Source: Bacteroidales bacterium (lineage in GTDB: Bacteria; Bacteroidota; Bacteroidia; Bacteroidales; WCHB1-69). Taken from it: DNA of 7,479 bases. Below the pieces are notes generated by a model. It did no database searches and was not told where the DNA came from. It worked only from the letters and a program-made list of their open reading frames with translations. Position 1 is the stretch's first letter. Each line of letters opens with the position of its first letter. The DNA lies in assembly GCA_012838875.1 (NCBI GenBank), contig DUOL01000198.1, forward strand, positions 1-7,479. The letters are read 5' to 3'. A program made the translations under genes and the position numbers. Below are positions 1 through 6,927 of this stretch, in pieces.

Positions 1-160
1 CAAAAAGAGCTTCTAAAGTCGCTTTTTTGCCGCCGCGTCCCCAGCGGCTTCCGCCCTTGCGGGCTTTCCACCTGCGCCCTCACGCAGCCAACTTGCTCGT
101 GCAGAGCCATTTAAGTCAAAAATGGAGAGCGGACGGCATTCTTTTTGCCTTGATTTTTTG
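1..160 (+). repeat. Left arm of a long imperfect inverted repeat
   Basis: This GC-rich stretch is matched in reverse complement by 7252-7412. The best block, roughly 19-74, differs from its partner by about one base over about 55 bases; the rest aligns with scattered substitutions and one- or two-base indels, down to the shared TTGATTTTTTG at 150-160. The window opens inside a hairpin (CAAAAAGAGCTT, short loop, then GCTTTTTTG), so the repeat probably continues to the left. The base composition is far richer in G+C than the genes inside. No protein or known RNA was recognised in it. A dispersed intergenic repeat family is the likeliest identity, but this is inference. Confidence 0.85.
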
Positions 161-314
161 GTACTTTTGTATCAAGACAAAAGCACGAACTAACTTATAC
201 CTTTTTGCTACAATCATTTCCCCCTTCGGAATTCATTTTTCATTTTCAATTTTTCGCTTTCAACTTATTGAACGTGAGATTCTTATAAAAAACTCTTCGA
301 TTCAGGAAGTGTGA

Positions 315-346
315 TTGATGATATTTTCAAAAATTTCGTAATTTTG
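315..346 (+). promoter_or_regulatory. Candidate Bacteroidota-type promoter of the restriction operon
   Basis: TAATTTTG at 339-346 fits the -7 consensus TAnnTTTG of the Bacteroidota primary sigma factor. A TTG at 315-317 lies 21 bases upstream, within the spacing usual for the -33 element. Transcription would start near 353. In such an AT-rich region a match can arise by chance, so this is a candidate only. Confidence 0.45.
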
Positions 347-412
347 CGACTGTATAAAATTCAGAGTTTTTATTTTTAAAAATTTGTTTGTACAAAAATA
401 TCAAACTTTGAG

Positions 413-458
413 TTTTACACACTTTTTGGGGATAGTATCGTTACCGCCAAGTGTAAAA
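413..458. repeat. Inverted repeat TTTTACAC / GTGTAAAA in the operon leader
   Basis: TTTTACAC at 413-420 is the exact reverse complement of GTGTAAAA at 451-458, with 30 bases between them. The site lies between the candidate promoter and the first start codon. It could be a paired operator for a regulator or a stem in the leader RNA. No regulator gene is encoded in the window, so any regulator would come from elsewhere. Confidence 0.4.
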
Positions 459-494
459 GGACAGTATAAACAATAAAATAACAACTAATAATTG

Positions 495-1508
495 ATGCAA
501 CAAGCAGGGATAGACATACTTGAAAACGACATACTTGAAAAGTATCCTAAGGTACTTAACATCTTGTTGCGTGACCATACAACTCAACAAAATATTTTTT
601 GGGCAACAGATAATTATCAAGAGCTTGGTAATGAGTATCAATTTCATTCCCACATAAAAACAGCATCAATAACTGGTGAAAATGGACATATCATTGTGCC
701 TAGAGTGAAAAAAAACAAGGCAATGCAACAATATAGAGTGCGGGAAATGGCTGAAGTTTTCACACCATCTTGGATATGTAATGCTCAAAACAACCTTATT
801 GATAATGCTTGGTTTAAAAAGGAAAATGTTTTCAATACAGGATTGTTATTACCTGACGGAACGCAGAAATGGAAAGTAAATCGAAACAAGATAAATTTTC
901 CAGAGGGTAAAACATGGAAAGATTATATAAGAGACACACGACTTGAAATGGCTTGTGGTGAAGCACCTTATATTACAAGCAGGTATGACACGACAACGGG
1001 TAAATTTATCCCGATAGAAGAAAGAATTGGTCTTTTAGATAGAAAATTAAGAATAATAAATGAAAATGTAGATAACTCTGGAGAGTGGCTGAAAGCAGCA
1101 CAAACTGCATATAAAAATATTTATGCTTTTGAATGGCAGGGCGATAGTTTACTTCTTGCGCGGGAAGCTATGCTAATCACGTTTATCGAAAATTATTATT
1201 CCAAATTTGGGAAAAACCCATTGCTAAAATCAATTCAATACATCGCTTATATTATTTCTTGGAATGTATGGCAAATGGATGGATTAAAAGGAGTTGTACC
1301 AAAAAGTTGTAGCACCAAACAATTAGAGACAACGACTTTATTTGGTGATATTGAGATAAAAATAGAGGAATGTGAAGGGTGTTTGAAAGACAATATCAAA
1401 AAGCACAACGGAATTTATTGTTTGATTAAAGATTGGGAAAATAAAGACCCTAAAACTGGACGAAAAGGCAGGAAAATAAAATTTATTGACTTGCTAAAAA
1501 ACAGATAA
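495..1508 (+). CDS. DNA methyltransferase-like protein (restriction endonuclease subunit M family), lacking NPPY
   Basis: This 337-residue protein resembles the family usually annotated as restriction endonuclease subunit M, the partner of a large helicase-methyltransferase protein. In order it shows EVFTP at residues 87-91 (the motif X-like opening of gamma-class adenine methyltransferases), ACGEAPY at 153-159 where the AdoMet-binding DPACGSG motif I would be, FEWQGD at 212-217 followed by AREAML (motif II/III-like), and WNVWQMDG at 256-263 where the catalytic NPPY would be expected. C293, C296 and C309 near the C-terminus could bind a metal. The missing NPPY suggests an accessory or structural methyltransferase subunit rather than an independent enzyme; this is inference. 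I chose ATG 495; a TTG at 492 directly before it, just after an in-frame stop, is the only upstream alternative. There is no Shine-Dalgarno sequence. Three bases separate it from the next gene, so the two are probably co-translated. Confidence 0.9.
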   Translation: MQQAGIDILENDILEKYPKVLNILLRDHTTQQNIFWATDNYQELGNEYQFHSHIKTASITGENGHIIVPRVKKNKAMQQYRVREMAEVFTPSWICNAQNNLIDNAWFKKENVFNTGLLLPDGTQKWKVNRNKINFPEGKTWKDYIRDTRLEMACGEAPYITSRYDTTTGKFIPIEERIGLLDRKLRIINENVDNSGEWLKAAQTAYKNIYAFEWQGDSLLLAREAMLITFIENYYSKFGKNPLLKSIQYIAYIISWNVWQMDGLKGVVPKSCSTKQLETTTLFGDIEIKIEECEGCLKDNIKKHNGIYCLIKDWENKDPKTGRKGRKIKFIDLLKNR

Positions 1509-1511
1509 GAT

Positions 1512-4500
1512 ATGAAATTTACATCATCGCTCAAATTAAAACTGATTTATGTGTTTCGTATTAACGATGAGTCACATAAAGGCTGTTTGAAAATTGGGGA
1601 AACCACTTCAGACAATGAGGATATTTGGGGGTTAGAACCAAATAGCAAGGCTCTGAATAACGCTGCCAAGAAAAGAATAAACCAATATACTCAAACAGCA
1701 GGAATCAGATACGATTTGCTCTACACGGAGGTAACTGTTTACAATGACCGAGGCACACTTAAATCATTCTCTGACTCAGAAGTGCATCAGGTCCTCATTC
1801 GGTCAGGTATCAAGAAAAAAGTTTTTGATGAAAAAAACAAAGCAAATGAATGGTTTGTAACTGACCTTGAAACAGTAAAAAAAGCAATTAAAGCTGTCAA
1901 AAAAGGTAGAAACTCAATTGAGCAAAGTGAAATCACAACAGATAAAAGTCCGATAATATTTAGACCCGAACAGCAAGAGGCAATTGATAAAACCAAGAAG
2001 CAATTCAGAAAAGGAAATGAAATGCTTTGGTTTGCAAAAATGCGTTTTGGCAAAACCCTTTCTGCTCTCCAGGTTGTGAAGGATATGGACTTTACTCGAA
2101 CTTTAATCTTAACACATCGCCCTGTTGTAGATGCTGGTTGGTTTGAAGATTTTGGAAAAATATTTTATGACAAATCAAATTTCTCATATGGTTCAAAGAA
2201 AAACGGCGACTTAATCCAAACTTTAGAAACGCAACACAAGAAAAACGACTCTAAGTACGTCTATTTTGCCTCTATGCAAGACCTGAGAGGCTCATCACAA
2301 GTAGGAGGCAATTTTAATAAAAACGATGAAATATTTAGTGCTAATTGGGATTTTATCATCGTTGATGAAGCACACGAGGGCACGCAAACTGAGTTAGGCA
2401 AAAATGTAATGCGCGAGCTGGTAAAACCAACAACAAAAGTTTTACAATTATCTGGTACTCCTTTTAATCTTTTGGACAACTACCAAGAAGATGAAATCTA
2501 TACTTGGGACTATGTGATGGAGCAAAAAGCAAAAAAGGAGTGGGACGAAATTCATTTTGGCGACCCCAACCCTTATGCACTACTTCCTCGATTGAATATC
2601 TACACCTATGATTTAGGTAAGCTGCTCAAATCTTTTGTTGATGAAGATGTGGCTTTCAACTTCCGAGAGTTTTTCAGGGTAAATAAAGAGGGCAAGTTTT
2701 TGCACAAAGAAGATGTACGTTCATTTTTAGATTTAATCTGCAAAGAAGATAAAAAGAGTAACTATCCTTACTCTAAGGAAACATACCGTAATAATTTCCG
2801 ACACTCCTTGTGGATGGTGCCTGGTGTAAAAGAGGCAAGAGCTTTAAGTGCCATGCTAAAAGAACATCCTGTTTTTGGTCAATTCGAAATAGTTAATGTT
2901 GCAGGTGATGGCGATGAGGAAGAGCGATATGAAGACGCTCTGAAGGCTGTTGAAAAAGCAATTACTGATAAGCCCCAAGAAACCTACACCATAACACTTT
3001 CATGCGGCAGACTAACAACCGGCGTGTCTGTTCCTGCGTGGACTGCTGTTTTTATGCTTGCAGGTTCTTTCAATACTTCCGCTTCAAGTTATATGCAAAC
3101 CATTTTTAGGGTGCAAACACCGGCTACAATAAATGGCAAGATAAAAGAAGAGTGTTTTGTTTTTGATTTTGCACCAGACAGAACATTAAAAGTGATTGCT
3201 GAAACAGCTAAAATTTCTTCTAAGGCAGGTAAAACCTCGAGTAGCGACCGCGAAACCATGGGTGAATTTTTGAATTTCTGCCCAATTATTTCCGTTGATG
3301 GCTCTCGTATGGCTCCATACAATGTAAATGGTATGCTTGAACAGCTAAAAAGAGTTTATGTCGAAAGAGTGGTTAGAAATGGTTTTGAAGATGGCTATTT
3401 GTACAACAACGACCAATTGATGAAACTCGACGATGTTGAATTACAAGACTTTGAAAAATTAAAAAGAATTATTGGCAGCACAAAAGCCATGCCTAAAAGT
3501 GGCGACATAGATATCAATAGACAAGGTTTTACAGATGAGGAATATGAACAACTGGAGGAAGCAGAAAAGAAAAGCAGAGCCAAAAAAGAGTTGACTGATG
3601 AGGAAAAACGCTTATTAAAGGAAAAAGAGGAAAAACGTAAAATTCGTAATACTGCTGTTTCTATTTTGAGAGGGATATCTATCCGTATGCCTTTATTAAT
3701 TTATGGAGCAGATGTAACAAATGAAGATAAACAAATAAACATAGACAACTTTTCTAAACTCATTGATGACCAATCATGGGAAGAGTTTATGCCCAAAGGT
3801 GTTACCAAAGATGTGTTTGAAAACTTCAAAAAGTATTACGAACCAGATGTGTTTAGAGCAGCAGGTAAACGAATACGTGTTATGGCTCGTGCTGCCGACA
3901 ATTTGTCTATTGAAGAACGAATAGATAGAATAACTACCATATTCAGCACTTTCAGGAATCCCGACAAAGAGACAGTTCTGACACCTTGGCGTGTGGTGAA
4001 TATGCACATGGGCGACTGCTTGGGTGGGTACGTGTTTTTCGATGAAAAAATGGAAAACACCATTGAAGAGCCACGCTTTGTAAATCATGGAGAGGTTACA
4101 GATAGTGTCTTTGCCGAAGACTCTAAAATTTTAGAGATAAACTCCAAATCCGGTTTATATCCGCTCTATATGGCTTATGGTATTTACAGACGAATATTAG
4201 ATGCTGAATATCACCGGAAAGATAAAACACCAAGCATCGAAGACCAACTGAAAATTTGGGACAAGGTAATAGCCGATAATATTTTTGTAATCTGTAAAAC
4301 CCCAATGGCGAAAAGTATAACTAAAAGAACGCTAATAGGCTTTAGAGAGGCAAAAGTAAATACACGCTACTTTAAAGACCTGTTAAACCAAATAACACAC
4401 AAACAACAAAACTTTCTAAAAAAAGTTAAACAAGGTAAAAGGTATTGGAAATCAAATAATAATGATAATATGAAATTTAACGCAATAGTAGGCAATCCTC

Positions 4501-5507
4501 CTTATCAAGAGATGGATGGAGGAGGAGAATCAGGTTCAAGTGCAAAACCTATTTATCAACACTTCGTAAATATCTCAAAAAAATTAAATCCCGATTATAT
4601 TTCTTTAATAATGCCAACTAGATGGTATTCAGGAGGTAAAGGCTTAGATGATTTTAGAAAGTCAATGCTAAAAGATTCAAAAATTGCAATTTTACATGAT
4701 TTTTTAAATCCCGAAGAAGTATTTTTAAATACAAATATTAGAGGTGGTATTTGTTATTTTCTATGGGATACTACTTATAACAATAAATTAAATTTGACAC
4801 AAGTTGTTACCCACAATGGAAATGGCGTTACGACATCAAATATGCGATCTTTAAAAAGTGAAGGAAGTGATATTTTCATTAGGCATGAAATAGGGCTTCA
4901 AATTTTAGAAAAAGTAAAAAGACATAAATACTTTAAATCATTTGAAAAGAATGTTTCATCAAGAAAGCCATTTGGATTAGACAGCAAGTTTAATCGAAGT
5001 AGTGCCTTTCATAATTCAAAAGATGGTTTAACTAATCCTCTAATTTGCTATGCTAAAGGAAAAACAATTGGTTATATTGAAAAAAACGATTTTAAATTCA
5101 ATGAATCATTATTTAAAAATTACAAGGTTTTAACATCTTTTGCTAATAATATTGGAACTGAATTAAATGATGACAATCTAAATAGCTTTATTGCAGAACC
5201 TGAATCAGTATGTACAGAAACTTATATAATATTGGGTTATAATTTGGAGTTAACTGAAGTTTCAGCTAATAATTTGTCAAAATATTTTAGAACAAAGTTT
5301 GCTCGATTTTTACATAGCCTCGCTAAGTCAAACCAAAATGGGACTTCTAAAACTTATAAATTCGTACCTCTCCAAGATTTCACAGAAAAATCAGACATCG
5401 ACTGGAGTAAGCCTATACCCGAAATAGACAAGCAGTTGTATCACAAATATGACTTAAATGAAGAGGAGATTAACTTTATTGAAAGCATGATAAAACCAAT
5501 GGAATAA
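1512..5507 (+). CDS. Single-chain restriction-modification protein: GIY-YIG nuclease, SF2 helicase, Eco57I-like adenine methyltransferase
   Basis: This 1331-residue protein carries three activities. Residues about 10-117 resemble a GIY-YIG (T5orf172/Mug113-like) nuclease: IYVF at 12-15, KIGET at 27-31, then candidate catalytic R55 and E90 and a closing EWF. Residues about 148-560 form an SF2 helicase/translocase: RPEQQEAI (Q motif-like, 151-158), AKMRFGKT (Walker A, 175-182), DEAH 285-288, SGTPF 314-318, TTGVSVPAW 502-510 and QTIFRV near 529-534 (motif VI position). A charged, probably coiled-coil linker spans 672-710. The methyltransferase follows: TPWRVVNMHM 824-833 (motif X-like), ILEINSKSGLYPLY 873-886 (unusual motif I), NPPY 995-998 (motif IV), a variable target-recognition region about 1090-1285, and an ending rich in acidic residues that I recognise from Eco57I-type proteins. 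It probably methylates adenine at its site and cleaves unmodified DNA using ATP. The DNA from about 4440 to 5340 is much more AT-rich than upstream, suggesting exchange of the recognition part. ATG 1512 fits the family start and lies 3 bases after the preceding stop. Confidence 0.92.
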   Translation: MKFTSSLKLKLIYVFRINDESHKGCLKIGETTSDNEDIWGLEPNSKALNNAAKKRINQYTQTAGIRYDLLYTEVTVYNDRGTLKSFSDSEVHQVLIRSGIKKKVFDEKNKANEWFVTDLETVKKAIKAVKKGRNSIEQSEITTDKSPIIFRPEQQEAIDKTKKQFRKGNEMLWFAKMRFGKTLSALQVVKDMDFTRTLILTHRPVVDAGWFEDFGKIFYDKSNFSYGSKKNGDLIQTLETQHKKNDSKYVYFASMQDLRGSSQVGGNFNKNDEIFSANWDFIIVDEAHEGTQTELGKNVMRELVKPTTKVLQLSGTPFNLLDNYQEDEIYTWDYVMEQKAKKEWDEIHFGDPNPYALLPRLNIYTYDLGKLLKSFVDEDVAFNFREFFRVNKEGKFLHKEDVRSFLDLICKEDKKSNYPYSKETYRNNFRHSLWMVPGVKEARALSAMLKEHPVFGQFEIVNVAGDGDEEERYEDALKAVEKAITDKPQETYTITLSCGRLTTGVSVPAWTAVFMLAGSFNTSASSYMQTIFRVQTPATINGKIKEECFVFDFAPDRTLKVIAETAKISSKAGKTSSSDRETMGEFLNFCPIISVDGSRMAPYNVNGMLEQLKRVYVERVVRNGFEDGYLYNNDQLMKLDDVELQDFEKLKRIIGSTKAMPKSGDIDINRQGFTDEEYEQLEEAEKKSRAKKELTDEEKRLLKEKEEKRKIRNTAVSILRGISIRMPLLIYGADVTNEDKQINIDNFSKLIDDQSWEEFMPKGVTKDVFENFKKYYEPDVFRAAGKRIRVMARAADNLSIEERIDRITTIFSTFRNPDKETVLTPWRVVNMHMGDCLGGYVFFDEKMENTIEEPRFVNHGEVTDSVFAEDSKILEINSKSGLYPLYMAYGIYRRILDAEYHRKDKTPSIEDQLKIWDKVIADNIFVICKTPMAKSITKRTLIGFREAKVNTRYFKDLLNQITHKQQNFLKKVKQGKRYWKSNNNDNMKFNAIVGNPPYQEMDGGGESGSSAKPIYQHFVNISKKLNPDYISLIMPTRWYSGGKGLDDFRKSMLKDSKIAILHDFLNPEEVFLNTNIRGGICYFLWDTTYNNKLNLTQVVTHNGNGVTTSNMRSLKSEGSDIFIRHEIGLQILEKVKRHKYFKSFEKNVSSRKPFGLDSKFNRSSAFHNSKDGLTNPLICYAKGKTIGYIEKNDFKFNESLFKNYKVLTSFANNIGTELNDDNLNSFIAEPESVCTETYIILGYNLELTEVSANNLSKYFRTKFARFLHSLAKSNQNGTSKTYKFVPLQDFTEKSDIDWSKPIPEIDKQLYHKYDLNEEEINFIESMIKPME

Positions 5508-5550
5508 AGCGAATTATTAAATGAAATACAAGAACACCTTGTAGTAATAC

Positions 5551-5661
5551 ATAGTGGTTTCAGCAGTATGCGAGCGTTCGTGGTTAATAAAAATGTCGAT
5601 ATAGATTGATAGAAAATTGCTTTGCAATCCCGCACGATACTATACATGCAAACCGTTAGCC
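5551..5661 (+). repeat. attC-like imperfect palindrome downstream of the restriction operon
   Basis: GGTTT at 5556-5560 pairs with AAACC at 5650-5654, and an inner stretch (GTAT..CG..CG near 5566-5576) pairs imperfectly with the complement around 5631-5641. Inside lies a perfect small hairpin, ATTGC-TTT-GCAAT (5616-5628). The right end reads GTTAGCC (5655-5661), close to the integron core site GTTRRRY. Outer stem, bulged inner stem and core site at the right edge are also found in the element at 6799-6927. It may be an integron attC relative or another folded recombination site, and it could also end transcription of the operon. An attC covariance search was not possible here. Confidence 0.5.
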
Positions 5662-5869
5662 AAAGTTTCACACCAAAAAAATCATCAATTTTAGCATGAA
5701 TTTGGAGTGTCTTAAAAATATTCAAAATAGCCCACTCAACTCTAAACACACGGTCTAAAAATAAAATCACCGTCAGTTGTTCATTGCGAGGCTAACATAT
5801 AATTTTTTTTACTATGTTTGCACTGTGGTTAACATATTGCCCGAGTAATAGGGGGCAAGCCAACAAAAC

Positions 5870-5885
5870 ATTCGTAAATACGAAT
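5870..5885. repeat. Perfect 16-base palindrome
   Basis: ATTCGTA (5870-5876) and TACGAAT (5879-5885) are exact reverse complements around a central AA. It lies in the spacer at the edge of a very AT-rich tract, about 150 bases upstream of the HEPN gene. A binding site for a dimeric protein is possible; nothing identifies the protein. Confidence 0.5.
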
Positions 5886-5921
5886 AAATTTATGATATGA
5901 TATAATTATTCTATTTCATTG

Positions 5922-5951
5922 ATTAATAAAGAAATATTAAAATTAATAAAG
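5922..5951 (+). repeat. Direct repeat ATTAATAAAG, 20-base spacing
   Basis: The ten-base word ATTAATAAAG occurs at 5922-5931 and again at 5942-5951. The start-to-start distance of 20 bases is about two helical turns, which would place bound proteins on the same DNA face. It lies upstream of the candidate HEPN promoter. The low complexity of the tract means that chance is a real alternative. Confidence 0.4.
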
Positions 5952-5968
5952 TTAAAATAGAAAATGAT

Positions 5969-5988
5969 ATACAAATGTTGTATTTTTG
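5969..5988 (+). promoter_or_regulatory. Candidate promoter with overlapping palindrome, HEPN gene
   Basis: TATTTTTG at 5981-5988 matches the TAnnTTTG -7 consensus. A perfect inverted repeat, ATACAA-ATG-TTGTAT (5969-5983), overlaps its left edge, as an operator would. No good TTG -33 element is present at the expected distance, so the promoter would be weak or dependent on an activator. Transcription would begin near 5995, about 44 bases before the start codon, and would include the core site at 6004-6012. Confidence 0.3.
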
Positions 5989-6038
5989 TTAGGTATGTTA
6001 AACGTTATGTGCCAGGCTAAAAACTGACAGACAATAAT

Positions 6039-6788
6039 ATGACTTCTAAAGAAAAATTAAAGAAAGAAATAAAGGACTGTATTAATGATACAGCACCAAT
6101 CCTTTTGTACTTGCAAGAACAGTTAAAAAAGGAACTATCTGAAAAATATTCTCTTCAACGCGAATATCAAAAATGGTATTCTAAAGCATTAAAAGTTGTT
6201 GAATTTCTTGGGAAGGACAGGTATCAAGAATTTAAATCATATTATGAAATTGACCCTAAAAGAAAAACTATGGGTTATGGCAACTATTATATTCAAGACT
6301 ATTTGAAAGGTGTTGCACCTAATAAATTGAGTAATCCAAATTTTGATCCCAAAAAAGAAACATTCAAAAATGTTTACAATCAATACACGATACTACTTTC
6401 TATAAACGACAGAATAGACTGTATACTTGCCGACATACAAACGAACTTACTTATTGAACTTCAAGACACAGAGCTTGAAACTGCAAAATCACTTTTGAAA
6501 GTCAATATTCGTGCAAGTGGAGTAATTGCAGGTGTTATTCTTGAAAGTTATTTATCAAGTGTAACTAATAATTATAGCTTGACAATTTCTAAGAGAAACC
6601 CAACACTTTCAGATTTCAATGATGTATTAAAAAAAAACAACATTATAGACACGACAGTTTGGCGAAAAATAACATACTTAGGAGACATTAGAAATATTTG
6701 TGCCCATAAGAAAGATATCGAGCCAACAAAAGATCAAGTGGAAGAATTAATTAACGGAGTAAATTGGATAACAAAAAATGTATTTTGA
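6039..6788 (+). CDS. HEPN-like domain protein, putative ribonuclease toxin or defence protein
   Basis: This 249-residue protein is predicted to be soluble, with no signal peptide or membrane segment. The N-terminal half (about 1-150) is helical and charged and was not recognised. The C-terminal part, about 157-247, looks like a HEPN domain: a helix of the type AGVILESYL (164-172), then RNICAH at 218-223, which gives the R-x4-H motif (R218, H223) that forms the RNase active site of many HEPN toxins and defence proteins, then a final helix. HEPN proteins of this kind usually cut RNA as dimers in toxin-antitoxin, abortive-infection or restriction-linked loci. No partner antitoxin such as an MNT nucleotidyltransferase is seen beside it. 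ATG 6039 has no Shine-Dalgarno sequence, as is usual in Bacteroidota. The gene stands alone, framed by GTTATGTGC upstream and GCACATAAC downstream. RNase activity is inferred from a short motif; a non-catalytic HEPN protein is possible. Confidence 0.85.
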   Translation: MTSKEKLKKEIKDCINDTAPILLYLQEQLKKELSEKYSLQREYQKWYSKALKVVEFLGKDRYQEFKSYYEIDPKRKTMGYGNYYIQDYLKGVAPNKLSNPNFDPKKETFKNVYNQYTILLSINDRIDCILADIQTNLLIELQDTELETAKSLLKVNIRASGVIAGVILESYLSSVTNNYSLTISKRNPTLSDFNDVLKKNNIIDTTVWRKITYLGDIRNICAHKKDIEPTKDQVEELINGVNWITKNVF

Positions 6789-6798
6789 CAAAAGCACA

Positions 6799-6927
6799 GC
6801 ACATAACAGCAGTTTGGCAATATGGCGGGTTCAGTGCTAAATTAAACATTTGGTTTTCAAATGAAGTTTAATGCTAAATTAAAGTAAGTGCTTCAAAATC
6901 CGCCACTGCGCCAAACGCCAACCACCA
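6799..6927 (+). repeat. attC-like imperfect palindrome downstream of the HEPN gene
   Basis: The element opens with GCACATAAC (6799-6807), the reverse complement of GTTATGTGC at 6004-6012. Its outer stem is GTTTGGC (6812-6818) with GCCAAAC (6910-6916) and, after a 4-base mismatch on each side, TGGCGG (6823-6828) with CCGCCA (6900-6905). Between the arms lie direct repeats: TGCTAAATTAAA at 6835-6846 and 6872-6883, and AGTGCT at 6833-6838 and 6887-6892. Two stems separated by a symmetric bulge resemble integron attC sites. The right core is poor (ACGCCAACCACC instead of a GTTRRRY match), so the site may be degenerate. I recall similar intergenic structures in other Bacteroidota genomes, but could not search. 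Confidence 0.55.

Larger units (their letters stand above)
161..494. other. Non-coding leader before the restriction operon
   Basis: No credible gene lies here. After the repeat arm comes TACTTTTG (162-169), a second TAnnTTTG match, within a small hairpin whose 7-base arms are CTTTTGT (164-170) and ACAAAAG (177-183); it has no adjacent T-run and so does not look like a terminator. The remainder is strongly AT-rich and holds the better candidate promoter (315-346) and an inverted repeat (413-458), listed separately. The long leader, about 140 bases from the likely transcription start to the first gene, leaves room for regulation. Confidence 0.6.
5662..6038. other. AT-rich non-coding spacer before the HEPN gene
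   Basis: No credible gene is seen. GGCTAAC at 5790-5796 is the reverse complement of GTTAGCC at 5655-5661, framing a gene-less unit of about 140 bases. TTGCCC (5837-5842) and GGGCAA (5853-5858) can pair but are not followed by a T-run. ATTCGTA-AA-TACGAAT (5870-5885) is a perfect 16-base palindrome. From about 5886 to 5990 the DNA is almost entirely A and T, with the repeats and candidate promoter listed separately. GTTATGTGC (6004-6012) lies just upstream of the next start codon. Confidence 0.6.

Noticed and set aside
27..314. Open frame of 95 codons on the plus strand
   Set aside because: Its first part lies in the inverted-repeat arm, it opens with TTG, and its composition (Pro/Arg/His then Phe/Ile-rich) looks like translated repeat and AT-rich DNA.
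3774..4088. Overlapping minus-strand open frames inside the large gene
   Set aside because: They lie within well-supported coding sequence and show no family features.
495..5507. One methyltransferase split by a frameshift into two genes
   Set aside because: The second gene has its own motif X-like and motif I-like segments before NPPY, and the first matches a known stand-alone family with its own C-terminus.
5527..5543. Hairpin TACAAG-AACAC-CTTGTA just after the restriction operon, as a terminator
   Set aside because: The stem is short and AT-rich and no T-run follows it.
5441..5770. Open frame of 109 codons on the minus strand
   Set aside because: It overlaps the end of the large restriction gene and the palindrome at 5551-5661. 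The translation has no recognisable domain.
5837..5858. TTGCCC/GGGCAA stem as a terminator
   Set aside because: No T-run follows and no gene ends nearby.
5922..5951. Direct repeats as plasmid iterons or a CRISPR array
   Set aside because: There are only two copies, they are low-complexity, and there is no replication or cas gene in the window.
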